This document shows positions 20,801 through 24,101 of a stretch of 24,101 nt of DNA, in pieces (position 1 is the first letter of the stretch; the number at the start of each line of letters is the position of its first letter). The notes below the pieces were generated by a model, which saw only the letters and a list, made by a program, of their open reading frames with translations, searched no databases and was not told the DNA's origin. The position numbers were made by a program, and so were the translations under genes. The DNA comes from a virus: positions 1 to 24,101 of the IMG/VR virus record IMGVR_UViG_3300025118_000144; one strand, written 5' to 3'.

Positions 20801-23800
20801 TTGCTGTGACCAACATGAGAGATGAGCCTACTGGAAGGGTTCCTAATTTCGCCAAAGGAGGTGCGGGAGGAAGTGGGGGAGGTATAGGGGGGGCTACCAG
20901 TGATTTGTTGACAAAGTTTATTGTGTTACAAATGGTGGTATCTGGATTGAGCGGGATTGTCAGTGAGACAAGTAGCAATGCCGAAACCTTTAACAAGGCA
21001 TTGAAAGCCATGAATCTTGCTATGACAGCTATGTTTGCTGCGTCTGCTTTCGGGGGTGTCGGGAAAACATTTAGTAGCGCAGGACGTTTATTAACTGGGA
21101 AAACTGGCGCGGATCTGGCGGCAAGGGGGAGGAGGATGACGGATCTCGGTAGAGTGAAACTTTCCCGTCCATCAACTAGCATGTTACCTCCCGCTAAGGG
21201 AGTTGGAATGGTTGCGGGAGGAGCCGCCAGAACCCTTGCAGGATCGTTTTTATCGGTAGCTGGTCCTGTGGCTGCGGTCGGTATTGCGGCATACTCGCTC
21301 TCTAAAGCCTTTGATTATTCAAGCGGAAGAAGTAATTTGGCGGCTCTTAATACAGAAGCACTAGCTACCAGCACAAGGATAGCAGAAAAAGAACTGGCCG
21401 CTTTAAAAGTCCCCGAAAGCTTTAAAGCATTAATGCGCCAAGATGCTAAAGCTATGGATAGGGATGTACAGGGATATACAGAAATGAGAAGGGCGGGGAT
21501 GGGTCTTTTTAAACCCTTCGGGGATTTTAAAGGGAGCATGGACAAAGAATTCAAGGCGGATATCGGAGGAATGTCGGCGGCAGCGATTACAGAGGGTATT
21601 TCCCGACGAGAAATATATACGAGGTTGGGGAAAATGAACCAAGAGCGCTTAGAAAGAGGGGATATCGCTAAATTCGATCCCAAGGAAGAGGTCCAAGCCT
21701 TTTTCGAGGGGCTGGAGACACTGATGATGAAGTTTAATGCTCAAACAACCATATCTACAGTGGCTAATGCGTTGCCTCCCGCATTGCTGAAAGAACTTAC
21801 AGAGACCAGCAGGTTGGAGGCCGAGGGTATATCATCAGGGCTGGGGATGAAGCCTGAAGATAAACGACGAAGATCAGCAGCGAATCGACAACTAAGAGAG
21901 TTCGCTGTTGGGGCGGGAATCGAAGGAGCAGATGTAATTAGTTCATCGCTTCTCGCGAAGGGAGTAAGAACCGCTGTTAAGACTGGAGATACTCCCGCAC
22001 AAAGACAAGAAAGAATAAGAGCGGATATGGCCAAAATCCGACTGACGACAGAAATAGACATCGCCAAAATAAAAGCTAAAGCTATAAGCAAGGATCAAAT
22101 AGCCTTGCAAAACGCGAGAGCGCTAGGAGAAGCCAGTAAACTACAATTACTTGATTTAGAAAAGAGGGTTGAGCTAGACGAGGGCCGAACAAAGAGGGAG
22201 TCATCTATAGTAGACATTCAAAAAACGCAGATATCGAACTTAGAAAGTTTAAATTTTGGGGTTGAAGAGGAAAAAGCTCTAAAAGAACTTATAATGAGTA
22301 AAGACTTAGAACAATTGGCTAGTTCTGAAGATAGGAGAGCCGTTCTATCTAACATTATAGATCTTGACAAAAAAGGAGCAAAAGAGGCAGCTCTTATTCT
22401 CCAAAGATTCGAAGAACAAGTAAGATCCATCAAAAAGAAAGGGGAGGCTCAAGATGAAAACTTGGAAAAAGACTACGAGGCCAAGAGAGTAAGCCTAGAA
22501 ATAGCGCGAGCGGAAGAAAGAAGATTAAGAACGCTCAAACGAGAGGCAAGAATACGGGCAGATTTGAGAGATGCTCTTTTGGAAAGATCTGAAATAGGAA
22601 CCGCAGCGGCTAGAGGATCTATAGAAAGAAATGTAAACTTAACCAGCAGAGAACGAGCAAGGGCTTTGTTTGATATATTACCCCAAGCTCAAGCTGATCA
22701 AAGACAAGGGTTTGAAAATAGATCGCTGAAAGAGATTAATGATCTTCTGAATAGCATTGATGCGAATAAATCTGGCTTAAAGCGCTTTACAGACGATCTG
22801 CGAGAAATTTTGTCCGATCCCGAGCTTGGCAAACAAGGGCTTGGAGCGGTGCTTACAAAATTAGAAAAGTTGACAGGAATTGAAAGGGGGCTGTTCCCTG
22901 AGTCAATTTTGCTGGAGGGAGGCTATGATAAAAGAAACACAGCAATGAAGGATATTATAGACCTCTTTAATCGGTTAGGAATAAGTTTGGAAAATTTTGG
23001 GCTAAAACTTGATGCTGAGGCGGATGCCATCAAGGACGGCTTAGGCAAATTTGCTAAAGCCCCCGAAATACTGGCTGAGACGGTCCAAGGACTTGCAGAG
23101 TCGACACAGCGACTTAGAGCTAATGCTGCGTTAGCTACAACAGCGGGAGAGTTTATTTCTGGGGCTAGAGGGATTAGAGAAAACGTTCATAGGGGACGGG
23201 TTGACGGCAGAGATCTAGCTGGCCAATTTTCTATAACCCGAGAGTTTGCTCTACAAGGTTTGCGGGACACAGCTAGAACGGGAATCACTAAAGCAGAAAG
23301 AAATCAAGCGGGGAGAGAGCTGGGATTCGTCAACCAACAATTTGACTTACAAGAACAGCTTATCGAATTATATAAAAATGAAAAAGACAATTTAGAGGAG
23401 ATCAAAAGAGTCGAGGACGAAATACTAGACATCGACAGAAAAAGAAAAATGGTCAACCAAAGTATTGCCGCTTTGCTTGAGGATACTTTTATTAAGAGCG
23501 CTGAAGATATCGAAAGAGAATTTGGAAGAAACATGGTGGCAAGTGCAGAACAATTTAAGAAGACCATAACCGATGGAATGGTTGACGCAATTGTTTTGGG
23601 GCAAGATTTAGGGGACATTCTGAGATCGGCTGCTACAGATTTTTTCACCCAAGCAGCCAAGCACAATATGGCGGCGGCTTTCGATAGTCTTCTGTCGGGA
23701 ATCGGCGGGGGAGGTAAGAAGAAGGACAGTGGCGGTGGAAATGTATTGAGTTTTCTGGGGGGGATTTTTGGCTACCAAACAGGTGGTTTAGTAAGGGGAG

Positions 23801-24096
23801 GTTCTGGAACAAGAGATGATGTTCCAACGTTACTAACGGGTGGCGAGTTTGTTGTTCAAAGAGATGCTGTAAGCCAATATGGAGTAGGATTCCTAGAGGG
23901 TCTCAATAGGGGAAATGTCGGTCAAATGCAAAGAGGAGGCCTCTTTACCCCAGGAACTTATGGACAGGGAGCTATTAGCGGCAAGGGAAATCTTTTAGAT
24001 TTCGCTACTCAGTCTTTCACTAGCGGTCAATTCGACCAAATTAGAGGGGGTACTGGATTTGGATCAGTATCGTTAGAACCACAAAGCGAAATCTAA
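17878..24096 (+). CDS. Tail tape measure protein with embedded nuclease-like region
   Basis: 2072 residues, which at about 0.15 nm per residue suggests a tail near 300 nm if all of it spans the tube. The N-terminal 340 residues resemble the TP901-type tape measure core (VEKRLASINAILGGTGAQLD, SRQGLKAEEVTKRLGDAM). Hydrophobic segments lie near 425-445, 1012-1030, 1044-1061 and 1123-1140. Long charged coiled coils fill about 1170-1920. The C-terminus (YQTGGLVRGGSGTRDDVPTL, then GGEFVVQRDAV, 1966-2000) is a common tape measure ending. Odd features are GG(F/Y)IPNF repeats at 543-552, 632-643 and 929-940, with a weaker copy at 986-993, and between the second and third a PD-(D/E)XK-like signature. 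The stop at 24094-24096 lies 5 bases before the window ends. Confidence 0.85.
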   Translation: MPLRIPATVTGLEASIRAQAKKAGNAMKIDMGAGSKSINSLSQPLGRITGKADQFTKSMEAANARVLAFGASVGVLSAVTRGFKELVNTTIEVEKRLASINAILGGTGAQLDQFKKTIFEVARNTEQSFDTVSQAALELSRQGLKAEEVTKRLGDAMILTRLSGQGAAEAVAGLTAAVNSFKKSGITSAEVVNKFSDAAKNAAVSERDLAEAVKRAGSVAQIAGVSFDELIGIVSAVQQKTSRGGAVIGNSFKTIFTRIQSLDKLQTMQKLGVQVTDTSGDVLNATQLIKNLATTIEDLPDARRLQIAENLVGKFQVAPFVAILEDYNDQASIAVRLTDVSQNAATAAYERNAALNKTLSAAINEATVNLKELANTLGEIGVTDSLKNILSFFNSLVGNIKELMEGEGIGSDFARGIVKGIGNIISGPGLAIFGAVIAKLTLDLARFGVGSLQTFFGLNKAAKEQSALQGQIASTLMNSKSIQKQILAIENSSLTTEQKRAAQTKFFTIALNEQLRIMTQMQAISARVAPGVARGIGGKRGRAAGGFIPNFNIAQSYGNEQADIARGVGGAPKSARPVTMPNFNFGGGQRGTMVANTSEFVVPDFAGGGSAIFNQNMVSSMGLPAGAKKVGAAGGYIPNFAGPTAILRNLGITTQAQFNAAVKAQGGTGTTLKTAEGNVSPAQAKNTFKRGAGQKGMLTISQGYRYGVAALFPSKKTSDTAATFAGESENEGILGLRQRGFTGMTLKGVQISDLQTMQRKKRRGMKESENRKKLGRLFAEPLLRYGSELIGETFSNDEARQIRGKIKSTGGRGREGSKLFSTAVEGGIFESAISLVTKGAGAIPEFKSHNTEREPFDFEEGGRADNKFKKAFGFRNDLVRADAKRTSSNSAVQSLIFKALNDRAERTYIFQRATAQQKAGKGLKPLKLAAGGYIPNFAGPLEDAIARESATGVPINQVRVNQAPKLRNAGNPMGLAVTNMRDEPTGRVPNFAKGGAGGSGGGIGGATSDLLTKFIVLQMVVSGLSGIVSETSSNAETFNKALKAMNLAMTAMFAASAFGGVGKTFSSAGRLLTGKTGADLAARGRRMTDLGRVKLSRPSTSMLPPAKGVGMVAGGAARTLAGSFLSVAGPVAAVGIAAYSLSKAFDYSSGRSNLAALNTEALATSTRIAEKELAALKVPESFKALMRQDAKAMDRDVQGYTEMRRAGMGLFKPFGDFKGSMDKEFKADIGGMSAAAITEGISRREIYTRLGKMNQERLERGDIAKFDPKEEVQAFFEGLETLMMKFNAQTTISTVANALPPALLKELTETSRLEAEGISSGLGMKPEDKRRRSAANRQLREFAVGAGIEGADVISSSLLAKGVRTAVKTGDTPAQRQERIRADMAKIRLTTEIDIAKIKAKAISKDQIALQNARALGEASKLQLLDLEKRVELDEGRTKRESSIVDIQKTQISNLESLNFGVEEEKALKELIMSKDLEQLASSEDRRAVLSNIIDLDKKGAKEAALILQRFEEQVRSIKKKGEAQDENLEKDYEAKRVSLEIARAEERRLRTLKREARIRADLRDALLERSEIGTAAARGSIERNVNLTSRERARALFDILPQAQADQRQGFENRSLKEINDLLNSIDANKSGLKRFTDDLREILSDPELGKQGLGAVLTKLEKLTGIERGLFPESILLEGGYDKRNTAMKDIIDLFNRLGISLENFGLKLDAEADAIKDGLGKFAKAPEILAETVQGLAESTQRLRANAALATTAGEFISGARGIRENVHRGRVDGRDLAGQFSITREFALQGLRDTARTGITKAERNQAGRELGFVNQQFDLQEQLIELYKNEKDNLEEIKRVEDEILDIDRKRKMVNQSIAALLEDTFIKSAEDIEREFGRNMVASAEQFKKTITDGMVDAIVLGQDLGDILRSAATDFFTQAAKHNMAAAFDSLLSGIGGGGKKKDSGGGNVLSFLGGIFGYQTGGLVRGGSGTRDDVPTLLTGGEFVVQRDAVSQYGVGFLEGLNRGNVGQMQRGGLFTPGTYGQGAISGKGNLLDFATQSFTSGQFDQIRGGTGFGSVSLEPQSEI
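19504..19533 (+). repeat. IPNF peptide repeat 1 (AAGGFIPNFN)
   Basis: Tape measure residues 543-552 read AAGGFIPNFN. Weaker relatives follow at MPNFNF (580-585) and VPDFAGGG (602-609). This copy opens the Gly-rich stretch that separates the N-terminal tape measure core from the inserted region. Confidence 0.75.
19771..19806 (+). repeat. IPNF peptide repeat 2 (AAGGYIPNFAGP)
   Basis: Tape measure residues 632-643. The peptide is identical over 12 residues to repeat 3, but 7 of the 12 codons differ by synonymous changes. It forms the left edge of the nuclease-like region. Confidence 0.85.
19807..20661 (+). other. Embedded PD-(D/E)XK nuclease-like region in the tape measure gene
   Basis: Tape measure residues 644-928, between two identical IPNF repeats. 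The region holds GGIFESAISLV with E830 in a likely helix, then PFDFEEGG with D857, then RADAKRT with D882-A-K884, followed by a helix (SAVQSLIFKALNDRAE). Order and spacing (E, then D, then D-x-K, then helix) match the PD-(D/E)XK nuclease core. A basic helical part precedes it (KKRRGMKESENRKKLGRLF). The assignment is by eye and needs profile or structure comparison. A non-catalytic relative or a chance pattern remains possible. Confidence 0.45.
20662..20697 (+). repeat. IPNF peptide repeat 3 (AAGGYIPNFAGP)
   Basis: Tape measure residues 929-940, identical in peptide to repeat 2 but recoded at most synonymous positions. It forms the right edge of the nuclease-like region. A degenerate fourth copy (GRVPNFAKGG, 986-995) follows 46 residues later at 20833. 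Confidence 0.85.
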
Positions 24097-24101
24097 AAGA
24101 T

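Overview
The window is a stretch of a tailed double-stranded DNA phage genome (Caudoviricetes), or of a prophage of one. It is almost entirely coding and of moderate GC. It carries DNA packaging, capsid, head-tail joining and tail genes, and no integrase, tRNA, rRNA or CRISPR array that I can see. The host cannot be named from the sequence. Most start codons lack a clear Shine-Dalgarno and sit in AT-rich leaders. One tube-like tail protein, no tail sheath in this window and a 2072-residue tape measure suggest a long non-contractile tail, but a sheath could lie outside the window.

Layout. Positions 1-126 hold the C-terminal end of an upstream gene. Positions 147-4040 hold a PhoH-like ATPase, a zinc-ribbon protein, a sigma-70-like factor with an inserted Cys4 site, a protein with a duplicated helical unit that may be the small terminase subunit, and a C2H2-finger/ERCC4-type nuclease. 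Positions 3946-11176 hold the large terminase, portal, a fused prohead protease-scaffold, a putative decoration protein and the major capsid protein, closed by a strong terminator at 11203-11228. Two small connector-type genes follow (11264-12221). Next comes a minus-strand block of six genes (12214-15761): putative head closure, tail completion, tail terminator, tail tube and two small basic proteins. Plus-strand genes resume at 15807 with a small unknown, two coiled-coil proteins in the tail-chaperone position, and the tape measure gene, which ends at 24096, 5 bases before the window ends.

How it fits together. Terminase and portal package DNA into a capsid built on the protease-scaffold. 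The connector, tube and tape-measure proteins build the tail. Flipping the minus-strand block would restore the usual order (adaptor, closure, completion, terminator, tube, chaperones, tape measure), so this part of the module appears inverted.

Three features stand out. (1) The tape measure carries a repeated GG(F/Y)IPNF peptide. Two 12-residue copies, identical as peptide but recoded as DNA, bracket a region of about 285 residues with a PD-(D/E)XK-nuclease-like signature. (2) A GTGTAAATA-like motif, close to the T4 late promoter TATAAATA, lies just upstream of many genes on both strands, often only 12-16 bases from the ATG, and the window encodes its own sigma-like factor. (3) Inverted repeats overlap several of these motifs or the start codons behind them.
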